64,000 nt of DNA, from positions 9,238,001-9,302,000 of the forward strand of contig NZ_CP016279.1 in the NCBI RefSeq assembly GCF_001542625.1, in the 5' to 3' direction. The notes beneath the pieces were generated by a model that worked only from the letters and a program-made list of their open reading frames with translations, made no database searches and was not told where the DNA came from. The stretch is from Streptomyces griseochromogenes. GTDB lineage: Bacteria > Actinomycetota > Actinomycetes > Streptomycetales > Streptomycetaceae. Below, in pieces: positions 25,112 through 33,031 of the stretch; position 1 is the first letter of the stretch; each line of letters opens with the position of its first letter. A program made the translations under genes and the position numbers.

Positions 25112-28100
25112 TCAGCCCTCGTCGGTGGCGGCGGAGACCGTAGTGGTCTTCTTCGCCACCGTCTTGGCGGCGGCCGTCTTGGCGGTCTTCGCCGCCTTCT
25201 TGGCCGTCGTCTTCTTGGCTGCCGTCTTCTTGGCGGCGGTCTTCTTGGTGGCCGCCTTCTTCGCCGTGGCCTTCTTGGCCGCCTTGCGGGCGGTCTTCTT
25301 GGCCGGCACGGCCTCCTCCACCGCCTCGTCGGCGGCGGACCCGGCCACGGGTGCCTCGGCGGCGGTGGCCGGCACCACCACGACGGCCGCTTCCTCGGAC
25401 GCGGTCGGCGCGGTGGCCTTGCGCACGGCACGACGGCGCGGGCGGGCCGGGGCCGCGCTCTCGGCGGGCGCCTCCTCGGCCGGAGCCGTAGCCGCGGGCT
25501 CGGGCCGCTCGGCCGGTGCCTCGACCGCCGGGGCGGCCTCGACGACCGTCACCACGGCCGCCTCGGCGACCGCCGGGGAACCGGCCGGTGCCGACACCTT
25601 CCGGGTCGCACGACGGCGCGTACGGCCCTTGGGCGCGGCCTCCTCGGCGACGGCCTCCTCGGCCGCGGCCTGCGGGGCCGCCGCCGGCTCCTCGACGGCG
25701 ACCGGCTCGGCGGCCGTCACCGGCCGCACGGGAAGCGCGGCCTCCTCGGCGGCCGTGCCGGCCTGCGCCGACGGCTCCTCGACGGTCTCGGCGACCTGCG
25801 CGGCCTTCTGGCTCGCGGCCTTGCGGCTCTCGGCCTTCGGCGCACCGGCCGGAGCCGAGGCCCGGCGGCTCGCGCGGCGACGCGTACGGCCACGGGTGGC
25901 CGCCGCCTCCGCCTCGGCGATGCTGCTGTACAGCTCCTCGTCCGCCGCGAAGTCGGGGGCGGGGAGGGCGACGGGCTCGGCCACCTCGGCGACCACCTCG
26001 GCGACGGTCTCCACCTCCGGCTCGACGGCCTCGCCGGTCTCCGCGGCCACGGCGGCGGCCTCGTGCTCGTGCACATGGCCGTCACCACCGCGCCCGCGCT
26101 TCTTGCGCTTGCCGCCGCCACCGCCGGCGGCGGTCGGCTGCTCCATGTGCACGATGACGCCACGGCCGTTGCAGTGCACGCAGGTCTCGGAGAAGGACTC
26201 CAGCAGGCCCTGGCCGACCCGCTTGCGGGTCATCTGCACCAGGCCCAGCGAGGTCACCTCGGCCACCTGGTGCTTCGTGCGGTCACGGCCCAGGCACTCC
26301 AGCAGACGGCGCAGCACCAGGTCGCGGTTGGACTCCAGGACCATGTCGATGAAGTCGATCACGATGATGCCGCCGAGGTCGCGCAGCCGCAGCTGGCGCA
26401 CGATCTCCTCGGCCGCCTCCAGGTTGTTCCTGGTGACCGTCTCCTCCAGGTTGCCGCCCTGGCCGGTGAACTTGCCGGTGTTGACGTCGACGACGACCAT
26501 CGCCTCGGTCCGGTCGATCACCAGCGAACCGCCGCTGGGCAGCCAGACCTTGCGGTCCAGCGCCTTGGCGAGCTGCTCGTCGATCCGGTAGGTGGCGAAG
26601 GCGTCGACCTCGGAGGTCCACTTCGACAGCCGCTCGGCCAGGTCCGGGGCCACGTGCGAGACGTACCCGTGGATCGTCTCCCAGGCCTCGTCACCGCTGA
26701 CGACGACCTTGGAGAAGTCCTCGTTGAAGATGTCACGCACGACCCGGACGGTCATGTCCGGCTCGCCGTACAGCAGCGTCGGGGCGTTGCCGCTCTTGGC
26801 CTTCTTCTGGATGTCCTCCCACTGCGCCTGCAGCCGCTCGACGTCCCGGCGCAGCTCCTCCTCGCTCGCGCCCTCGGCGGCGGTGCGCACGATGACGCCC
26901 GCGTCCTCGGGGACGATCTTCTTGAGGATGGTCTTCAGCCGGGCGCGCTCGGTGTCGGGCAGCTTGCGGCTGATGCCGGTCATCGAGCCCTCGGGGACGT
27001 ACACGAGGTAGCGGCCCGGGAGGGAGACCTGGCTGGTCAGGCGGGCGCCCTTGTGACCGATCGGGTCCTTCGTCACCTGGACGAGGACCGACTGGCCGGA
27101 CTTCAGGGCGGATTCGATGCGGCGCGGGCCGTTGGCCATGCCCAGCGCCTCGAAGTTGACCTCACCGGCGTACAGGACGGCGTTGCGGCCCTTGCCGATG
27201 TCGATGAAGGCGGCCTCCATCGACGGCAGCACGTTCTGGACCTTGCCCAGGTAGACGTTGCCGACGTACGAGGTCGACTGCTCCTTGTTGACGTAGTGCT
27301 CGACGAGCACGCCGTCCTCCAGGACGCCGATCTGGGTGCGGTCGCCGTGCTGGCGCACGACCATCACACGCTCGACGGCCTCGCGGCGGGCCAGGAACTC
27401 GGCCTCGGTGATGATCGGGACACGTCGGCGGCCCTGCTCACGGCCCTCCCGGCGGCGCTGCTTCTTCGCCTCGAGGCGGGTCGAGCCCTTGATGGACTGC
27501 ACCTCGTCGGAGGGCTCGGCGGGCTTGCGGGGCTCGCGGACCTTGACGACCGTGCGCTCCGGGTCGTCGGCGGACGGCTCGGCGTCGGTGCCGCTGTCAC
27601 CGGCCCGGCGACGACGACGGCGACGGCGGCGGCTGGAGCTGGAACCGCCGGACTCGTCGCCACGAGCGTCCTCGGCGTCCTCTTCATCCTGCTCGGCGGT
27701 GTCCTCGGCGTCCTGCGCGGCCTGCTCGGCGGCCAGTTCGTCCGCCTCGGCGTCGACACCCTCGCCCTCCGCGGCGTCACCGCGGCGACGGCGACGACCG
27801 CCCCGGCGGCGACGGCGGCGCGAACCGGACTCCTCGTAGCTCTCCGCGCCCTCGGTGCCCTCCGCCTCCTCGGCCTCAGCCTCGTCGGCCTCGGTCTCGC
27901 TGAGGTCCTCGGCGGACTCCTCGGGCTCCTCCGCCTCCGCCGGCTCCTCGGCCTCGGTGGCCTCCACGGTCTGCGTCTCCTCGGCGGCGCCCCGGCGGCG
28001 ACGGCGGCGGCCACGCGCGCCGGCCTCGGCGCGCTCCTCCGCGGACTCCTCGGGCTCCTCCGCCTCGGCGGCCTCGGCGGCGGCCTCGGCGGCGGCCCGC

Positions 28101-29383
28101 TCCGGGGTCTGGAACTTCGGCTCGGCGAACACCGGCGCCTGGAAGACGGCCACGGTGGGCCTGGCCGGGCGACGCGGCGCCTCGGCCTCCGCGGCCTCGG
28201 CCGGCGCGGCGGCCGGGGAATGCGCGGGCGCGGAGAATCCGGCCGCGGCCTGCCGCACGACACGACGTCGACGGCGCGGGGCCGCACCCTCGGCGGGGGC
28301 CTCCGCGACGGGGGCCTGCGGCGCTTCGGCGGCGGGGGTCTCAGCGGCCTGCGCGGTCACAACGGGCTCGGCGATCTCGGTCTCCTCGGCGGACTGGGCG
28401 GCCTCGGCGGCGGTCTCCTCGGCCACGGCGGCACCGGTCGGCGCGGACACCCGACGGGTGGCACGACGACGGGCACGACGCGGAGCCGCCTCCTCGGCGG
28501 GAACCTCGGCAACAGGCGCCTCGGCGGCGGGGACCTGCTCGGTCTCGGCGGCCTCGGTCTCGGTCTCGGTCTCGGCAGCGCCGGTCGGCGCGGACACCCG
28601 ACGGGTGGCACGACGACGGGCACGACGCGGAGCCGCCTCCTCGGCGGGAACCTCGTCGGCGGGCGCCTCGGCAGCGGGGGCGATGTCCACCGCGGGAGCG
28701 GCCGGAGCCTCCACGGCGGGAGCGGGCTCGGGCGTCTCGGCTGCCGTCGGCGCACCGGCGGGGGCGGAGGCGCGTCGGGTGGCGCGGCGGCGCGGACGGC
28801 CGGTGGCCGCGGCCTCGGCCGGCACGGTCTCCGTCTCGGCCTTCTTCTCGGCCTCGGCCTCGGCGGCGGTCTCGGACACGGCGGCGGGCACCGCGGTCTC
28901 CGCCGGCGCCGGAGATCCGGCGGGCGAGGAGGCACGGCGGCTGGCCCGGCGACGGGGACGGCCGGCAGACGCGGGCTCCTCGACGGCCTGAGCGGACGCG
29001 ACGGCCTCGGCGGGCTCAGCGGATTCGGCGGCCTCGGCCGTGGCAACCGGTACGACCGTCTCCACGGCCTCCGCGGACGCGGGCGACCCGACGGGCGCGG
29101 AGGCACGGCGGCTGGCCCGGCGACGCGGACGGCCGGCGGGCGCGGGCTCCTCGACGGCGGCGGGCTGCTCGGCCACGGTCTCGGCCTCGGCCTTCTCCTC
29201 CGCTTCGATGATGTCGTCGGCCTCCGCGGCCGGTATGGCCGGCACGGTGACCTCTTCGGTGGCCTCGGTCGCGGCCGGCGGGCCTGCCGGGCGAGAGGCG
29301 GCACGGCGACGCCTGCGCGGCGGCAGGGTGTCGCTCGGGGTGTTCAGTTCGGAACCCTCATGGGGTTCGGTCGGCTCGAGCAT
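25112..29383 (-). CDS. rne: Ribonuclease E/G, actinobacterial type with long disordered arms
   Basis: 1423-residue endoribonuclease for rRNA and tRNA processing and mRNA decay. The first 600 or so residues are low-complexity Ala/Glu/Pro with many basic blocks of the form RPRRRASRRASAPAG, expected to be disordered and to bind RNA or partners. The S1 domain starts near residue 670 (RTQIGVLEDG, SYVGNVYLGKVQNVLPSM). The catalytic Asp regions are VVVDVNTGKF (about 960) and IVIDFIDM (about 1006). The zinc link is CVHCNGRG (about 1065). A lysine/alanine tail (KKTAAKK repeats) ends the protein. ATG at 29383 is chosen; the 52 codons before it look non-coding. It is placed upstream of rplU as in other actinobacteria. 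Confidence 0.95.
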   Translation of the reverse strand: MLEPTEPHEGSELNTPSDTLPPRRRRRAASRPAGPPAATEATEEVTVPAIPAAEADDIIEAEEKAEAETVAEQPAAVEEPAPAGRPRRRASRRASAPVGSPASAEAVETVVPVATAEAAESAEPAEAVASAQAVEEPASAGRPRRRASRRASSPAGSPAPAETAVPAAVSETAAEAEAEKKAETETVPAEAAATGRPRRRATRRASAPAGAPTAAETPEPAPAVEAPAAPAVDIAPAAEAPADEVPAEEAAPRRARRRATRRVSAPTGAAETETETEAAETEQVPAAEAPVAEVPAEEAAPRRARRRATRRVSAPTGAAVAEETAAEAAQSAEETEIAEPVVTAQAAETPAAEAPQAPVAEAPAEGAAPRRRRRVVRQAAAGFSAPAHSPAAAPAEAAEAEAPRRPARPTVAVFQAPVFAEPKFQTPERAAAEAAAEAAEAEEPEESAEERAEAGARGRRRRRRGAAEETQTVEATEAEEPAEAEEPEESAEDLSETEADEAEAEEAEGTEGAESYEESGSRRRRRRGGRRRRRGDAAEGEGVDAEADELAAEQAAQDAEDTAEQDEEDAEDARGDESGGSSSSRRRRRRRRRAGDSGTDAEPSADDPERTVVKVREPRKPAEPSDEVQSIKGSTRLEAKKQRRREGREQGRRRVPIITEAEFLARREAVERVMVVRQHGDRTQIGVLEDGVLVEHYVNKEQSTSYVGNVYLGKVQNVLPSMEAAFIDIGKGRNAVLYAGEVNFEALGMANGPRRIESALKSGQSVLVQVTKDPIGHKGARLTSQVSLPGRYLVYVPEGSMTGISRKLPDTERARLKTILKKIVPEDAGVIVRTAAEGASEEELRRDVERLQAQWEDIQKKAKSGNAPTLLYGEPDMTVRVVRDIFNEDFSKVVVSGDEAWETIHGYVSHVAPDLAERLSKWTSEVDAFATYRIDEQLAKALDRKVWLPSGGSLVIDRTEAMVVVDVNTGKFTGQGGNLEETVTRNNLEAAEEIVRQLRLRDLGGIIVIDFIDMVLESNRDLVLRRLLECLGRDRTKHQVAEVTSLGLVQMTRKRVGQGLLESFSETCVHCNGRGVIVHMEQPTAAGGGGGKRKKRGRGGDGHVHEHEAAAVAAETGEAVEPEVETVAEVVAEVAEPVALPAPDFAADEELYSSIAEAEAAATRGRTRRRASRRASAPAGAPKAESRKAASQKAAQVAETVEEPSAQAGTAAEEAALPVRPVTAAEPVAVEEPAAAPQAAAEEAVAEEAAPKGRTRRRATRKVSAPAGSPAVAEAAVVTVVEAAPAVEAPAERPEPAATAPAEEAPAESAAPARPRRRAVRKATAPTASEEAAVVVVPATAAEAPVAGSAADEAVEEAVPAKKTARKAAKKATAKKAATKKTAAKKTAAKKTTAKKAAKTAKTAAAKTVAKKTTTVSAATDEG
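28434..28655 (-). repeat. 75-bp perfect direct repeat inside rne
   Basis: Positions 28434-28508 and 28581-28655 are identical over 75 bp at a 147-bp offset (49 codons). Both copies encode PAEEAAPRRARRRATRRVS and a few flanking residues, so the N-terminal arm contains a recent in-frame duplication. Confidence 0.85.
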
Positions 29384-29645
29384 GCGGGCGTATCTCCCGT
29401 CAGGCTCCCGGGCGCCGCGCCTGGTCCGGCGTCGGTCTCGATGGACCGTCCGCCGTTGACGTCCGCGGCCCGCGCGATGCGCGATGGCCGCCGTCCGGGG
29501 CGCGGGCGCCACACGGGAGCACTCTGTGTCCTGTCTCACCGGTTCCGTACGCCTTGTCGGTACGGCCTGGCGAAAGTCTTCTGGTCGGTGCGCTGCCCGA
29601 CCCAGGTGGCTCCCGAGTACGAGGGCTGCGCTTCGACGTCCGTCC

Positions 29646-30464
29646 CTACGCGGAACCTTCCGGCGTCGGCGCCGTCGCGGCGGCAGCCGGTTGAGCCGTC
29701 AGGGCCTCGGCTGCCTCGCGGTCGGGCGCGAGCGGGTCGGTCACCGTGCCGGTCTCTTCATCGAACAGCCCCTGCGCCAGCCTGGTCACCGCTGCGGGGA
29801 CCGGCGGCGCCAGGTCGGCCACGGCGCGGAGACCGGACAGGACGTCGTCGGGTCGTACGGCAGGCGTCACGTGCCGAACAACCAGCCGCAGTATCGCACA
29901 GGGCTGGTCGCTCGGCCTATCAGCCTGCGAACTGTGCGTTTCCAGTTGAACGACGGCCGGGCGGGCGTCGAAGGTGCGGACGCCGCTCTTGGTCATGCGC
30001 TGCACCTCGACGGTGTCGGCCTTGGTGAAGGCCTCTACCGCACCCTGGGCGTCGACGGGGTCGACGCCGTCCAGCCGCAGCTCCCAGACGGAGGCCGTGA
30101 GCCGGTCCGCGAGGCCCGAGGTCCGTGCCTCGACCGCGTCGACGATGTCCAGCCCGTCGGGCAGGGACTCGTCGAGCAGCGCGCGCAGGGTCTCGGGGTC
30201 GCGCGGCTCGGTCAGCGCGATCTCCAGGTACTCCGCCTCACTGCCCGTGCCGGTGGGTGCGGCATTGGCGTACGACACCTTCGGGTGCGGTGTGAACCCC
30301 GCCGAGTACGCCATGGGCACCTCGGCGCGGCGCAGCGCACGCTCGAAGGCGCGCTGGAAGTCACGGTGGCTGGTGAACCGGAGGCGGCCGCGCTTGGTGT
30401 AGCGCAGTCGGATGCGCTGCACCGCGGGTGCGGGCGGCGGGCCTTCGGGCTGTCGCTTGCCCAG
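29646..30464 (-). CDS. TIGR03936 family (radical-SAM-associated) protein
   Basis: Protein of the TIGR03936/DUF2344 family, usually next to or fused with a radical SAM protein of the TIGR03960 type; its biochemical role is not established. Signature segments are RLRYTKRGRLRFTSHRDF, RAEVPMAYSAGFTPHPKVSY and TGTGSEAEYLEIAL. Family members in actinobacteria begin with KRQPEGPPPAPAV-like residues, which here are in frame after CTG 30464, itself preceded by GAAGGAC. The nearest standard starts are GTG 30422 (inside that block) and GTG 30518 (15 extra codons). No radical SAM partner lies in the window. Confidence 0.8.
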   Translation of the reverse strand: MGKRQPEGPPPAPAVQRIRLRYTKRGRLRFTSHRDFQRAFERALRRAEVPMAYSAGFTPHPKVSYANAAPTGTGSEAEYLEIALTEPRDPETLRALLDESLPDGLDIVDAVEARTSGLADRLTASVWELRLDGVDPVDAQGAVEAFTKADTVEVQRMTKSGVRTFDARPAVVQLETHSSQADRPSDQPCAILRLVVRHVTPAVRPDDVLSGLRAVADLAPPVPAAVTRLAQGLFDEETGTVTDPLAPDREAAEALTAQPAAAATAPTPEGSA

Positions 30465-30889
30465 TGTCCTAGTCCTTCGTGAGAGCGGTCCTACTGCTAC
30501 CAAGAGTACGTGCCGCACGGCCCGCGGGTTCCCGCCGGTTCTCGGCGCCTGCCCCGCGGCCGGCCCGCCCCGCTCTCCGAAGATCCACCGGAAGAGGGTG
30601 CCGGGACCGCCGCGGCGTGCGTCCGGCCGGATCCGGCTATGCCATGCGCGCCTTGTACGACTCCGGGTAACGCTGGGTGAACTTCACGGCCCACACCAGC
30701 AGGGCGATGGGGATGAGCCCGGCGCACGGCCCGGACGAGGCCGGCCCGACGGGTCCGTAGTGAGCGGCTCTTGTCACCGAACGGCCGCAGCACGGTAACG
30801 CCTTGAACTGTGCACGCCAGAGTGATGACATCCGGCCGCTCCGGCTGATTCGATGGAGTGACGCACGTCACGATCCTTGGGGGGCGACA
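30465..30889. other. Intergenic stretch with a possible membrane-protein remnant
   Basis: 425 bp at the border between core and accessory genes. On the minus strand, about 30637-30720 reads GLIPIALLVWAVKFTQRY followed by PESYKARMA and a stop, which looks like the end of a membrane protein, but no convincing start or body precedes it. It may be a relic. The promoter of the DUF805 gene should lie near 30850. Confidence 0.35.
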
Positions 30890-31243
30890 ATGCACTGGTA
30901 CGTGGACGTACTGAAGAAGTACGTGGTGTTCAACGGCCGCGCACGGCGGCAGGAATACTGGATGTTCTTCCTGTTCAACGTGATCATCAGCATCGTGCTG
31001 GCGATCATCGACGCCGCCATGGGGTCGAGCGTCCTGGGCATCATCTACGCCCTCGCCACGCTGCTGCCCGGGCTCGGGGTCACCGTCCGCCGTCTGCACG
31101 ACACGGACCGCTCGGGCTGGTGGATCCTCATCGCGCTGATCCCCCTGATCGGCACGATCATCCTCATCGTCTTCCTCGCCACCGAGGGCAAGGCGGAGCC
31201 GAACCAGCACGGCCCCAACCCGAAGTACGCGCCGGCCGTCTGA
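30890..31243 (+). CDS. DUF805 family membrane protein
   Basis: 117-residue inner-membrane protein of the DUF805 (YhaH-like) family; function unknown. It starts MHWYVDVLKKYVVFNGRARR, then EYWMFFLFNVIIS, a second and third helix (VLGIIYALATLLPGLGVTV; SGWWILIALIPLIGTIILIV), with the conserved VRRLHDTDRSGWW loop and an NPKY tail. ATG 30890 follows GGGGGGCG. A terminator lies 17 bp past the stop, so it is monocistronic. Confidence 0.9.
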   Translation: MHWYVDVLKKYVVFNGRARRQEYWMFFLFNVIISIVLAIIDAAMGSSVLGIIYALATLLPGLGVTVRRLHDTDRSGWWILIALIPLIGTIILIVFLATEGKAEPNQHGPNPKYAPAV

Positions 31244-31260
31244 GCCCGCGACGCACCGAG

Positions 31261-31290
31261 AAGGCCCGCCGGAGTTCCCCGGCGGGCCTT
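31261..31290 (+). terminator. Intrinsic terminator after DUF805 gene
   Basis: Perfect 12-bp stem AAGGCCCGCCGG/CCGGCGGGCCTT, 6-nt loop, followed by TCCTCG. Confidence 0.85.
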
Positions 31291-31390
31291 TCCTCGCTTC
31301 GCCCGCGGTTCGGTTAGGGTCGCTCGACCACCTTCCTCGCACATCTCCCCTTCGTCACATCCATCCTGAACAGCCATCAGGGAGGGCACA

Positions 31391-32332
31391 ACGGCGGAGA
31401 ACAGTCGCCGGCGCCTGGTCAGAACGCTGACGTTCTGGCTGCGTCCCGCCTTCGCGCTCGGGGTCCTCAACCGCTTCCAGCGAGTCGCGGGTTTCGACCG
31501 CTCGATGGCCCTGGCCTCCAGCGCCCTGACCGCACTGGTCCCGCTCTCGATCCTGGGCGGCACCCTGCTGGGCAGCCTCACCTCCTACGACGCCGCGCAG
31601 CGGATCATCAAGCGGTACGGCCTCACCGGAGCGGGTGCCCAAGCGGTGAACGCGCTCTTCTCTCCCGCCGAGGGCACCAGCACGAGCGTGGGCGTGTTCG
31701 GCACGCTGTTCCTGGCGATCTCGGCCCTGAGCTTCACCCGGGCCCTGCAGCGCCTGTTCGAACAGACCTGGGAACTGAGGCCGCTCAGCGTGCGCAACAC
31801 GCGCAACGGCCTGTGGTGGCTGCTGTCCGCCGGCGGCTACGGGCTGGTCACCGCGTGGCTGAACGCCGCCCTCGGCACCGGCCGGACCGGCCTTGCGGTC
31901 GCGGTCTGCGAGGTGCCGGTGACCGCCGTCTTCCTGATCTGGAGCGGCCATGTGCTGTCCGGCAGAAGGATCGCCTGGCGGGACCTGGTCCCCTTCGGCG
32001 TCGCGGCGGCCGTCGTGACGACCGTCTATTCCGCGGCCACGACCCTCTACCTGCCGCATCTGTTCAACACCTCCGCCGCGCGCTACGGCGTGGTCGGCGC
32101 GGTCTTCGCACTGATCTCGGCGCTCTTCGGTTTCATGCTCGCCGTCGTCGGATCGGCCGCGCTGGGGCGCGAGGTGCGGGACGAGCTGTCCCGGATCGCC
32201 CAGGGGCGGCGCACCCCGGACGACGAGGTCCGCCGCCAGTGGGACGGCCTGGTCGAGCAGACCCGGTCGCGCTGGCGCTCCGTACGGCGGCAGGTGTCCC
32301 GCCACCGGCACGGGCACCCGCACGATCGCTGA
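31391..32332 (+). CDS. YihY/BrkB family membrane protein, start codon unusual
   Basis: Multi-pass inner-membrane protein of the YihY/UPF0761 family. Helices and motifs: DRSMALASSALTALVPLSIL, VGVFGTLFLAISALSFTRAL, RLFEQTWEL, NGLWWLLSAGGYGLVTAWL, AARYGVVGAVFALISALFGF. The C-terminal 50 residues are basic. Family conservation includes the FWLRPAFALGVLNRFQRVAGFDRS segment in two pieces before the first ATG (31505), so translation should begin upstream. The only well-placed codon after a strong GGGAGGG site is ACG at 31391; the frame is closed by TGA at 31367. ATG 31505 would delete about 38 conserved residues. The role is unknown. Confidence 0.78.
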   Translation, partial: TAENSRRRLVRTLTFWLRPAFALGVLNRFQRVAGFDRSMALASSALTALVPLSILGGTLLGSLTSYDAAQRIIKRYGLTGAGAQAVNALFSPAEGTSTSVGVFGTLFLAISALSFTRALQRLFEQTWELRPLSVRNTRNGLWWLLSAGGYGLVTAWLNAALGTGRTGLAVAVCEVPVTAVFLIWSGHVLSGRRIAWRDLVPFGVAAAVVTTVYSAATTLYLPHLFNTSAARYGVVGAVFALISALFGFMLAVVGSAALGREVRDELSRIAQGRRTPDDEVRRQWDGLVEQTRSRWRSVRRQVSRHRHGHPHDR

Positions 32333-32382
32333 GCAGGGCCTGGGATGCCGGGCCCCGCGCCGCTCATGGAGGCCGGACGGCC

Positions 32383-32790
32383 TCAGAGGGAACCGACGAC
32401 CTTGCGCGGGGTGATGCGGACCACCACGCGTTCCGCGTCGTCCTTCGCCGCCGGGTTGAAGTCCGCGTAGTCCTTGCCCGTGTACTTACGGGAGAGCTCG
32501 TCGATCAGCCGCTGCCCGCCCTCGGTGGTCATCGTGGCCGTACCCCGGATCTCGGCGTAGGTGTACGGCGCGTCCGGCGGGTTGATCATGACGGTCACGC
32601 GGGGGTCCCGGCGGAGATTCGCTTCCTTGCGGCGGCCGACGGTCGTGGAGACCAGCAGGTCGTCACCGTCACGGGTGACCCAGGTGATCGACAGCTGGGG
32701 GCTGCCGTCGGGCTGGACGGTGGCCAGACACACGAACATCGGATTGTCGTCGATGAGAGCCTTGAGGTCGTCCGAGAGTCGAGCCGGCAC
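32383..32790 (-). CDS. PPOX-class F420-dependent oxidoreductase-like protein
   Basis: 135-residue split-barrel flavin/F420-binding protein of the pyridoxamine-phosphate-oxidase-like superfamily. Typical segments: LSDDLKALIDDNPMFVCLAT, GSPQLSITWVTRDGDDLLVS, TVGRRKEANLRRDPRVTVMI and YAEIRGTATM. Such small enzymes reduce activated double bonds or biliverdin with F420H2. GTG at 32790 follows GAAAGGAC; the ORF upstream is noise. It converges on the YihY gene. The substrate is unknown. Confidence 0.85.
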   Translation of the reverse strand: MPARLSDDLKALIDDNPMFVCLATVQPDGSPQLSITWVTRDGDDLLVSTTVGRRKEANLRRDPRVTVMINPPDAPYTYAEIRGTATMTTEGGQRLIDELSRKYTGKDYADFNPAAKDDAERVVVRITPRKVVGSL

Positions 32791-33031
32791 AGTGCGGTCC
32801 TTTCTTCGGCCGCCCCCGTCCGGAAACGGCCTCATCAGCCTAGAAAGGATCACATCGACGCTCTTGGACCAACGCGCCGACCGAGCGGCCGGCCCGCCTC
32901 GACGGGGCCGGCGGGTCAGTCGGCCGCGGTGGAACAGTCCTCCGGCCCGGTGCCCATGAGATCGCACAGGGCGGCGTCGGCCCGGCCCTCCACGATCACG
33001 CTCGTGCCGGCACCGGAATGATCTCCCGGTG

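Noticed and set aside
24902..30028. 1708-codon open frame on the plus strand opposite rne
   Set aside because: Composition is Gly/Leu/Arg-rich with no domain; it mirrors the codon bias of the minus-strand rne and is a typical GC-rich antisense artefact.
32916..33031. Small minus-strand peptide VIVEGRADAALCDLMGTG as a precursor peptide
   Set aside because: No ribosome site, no homologous copy in the window and no maturation genes beside it; treated as chance.
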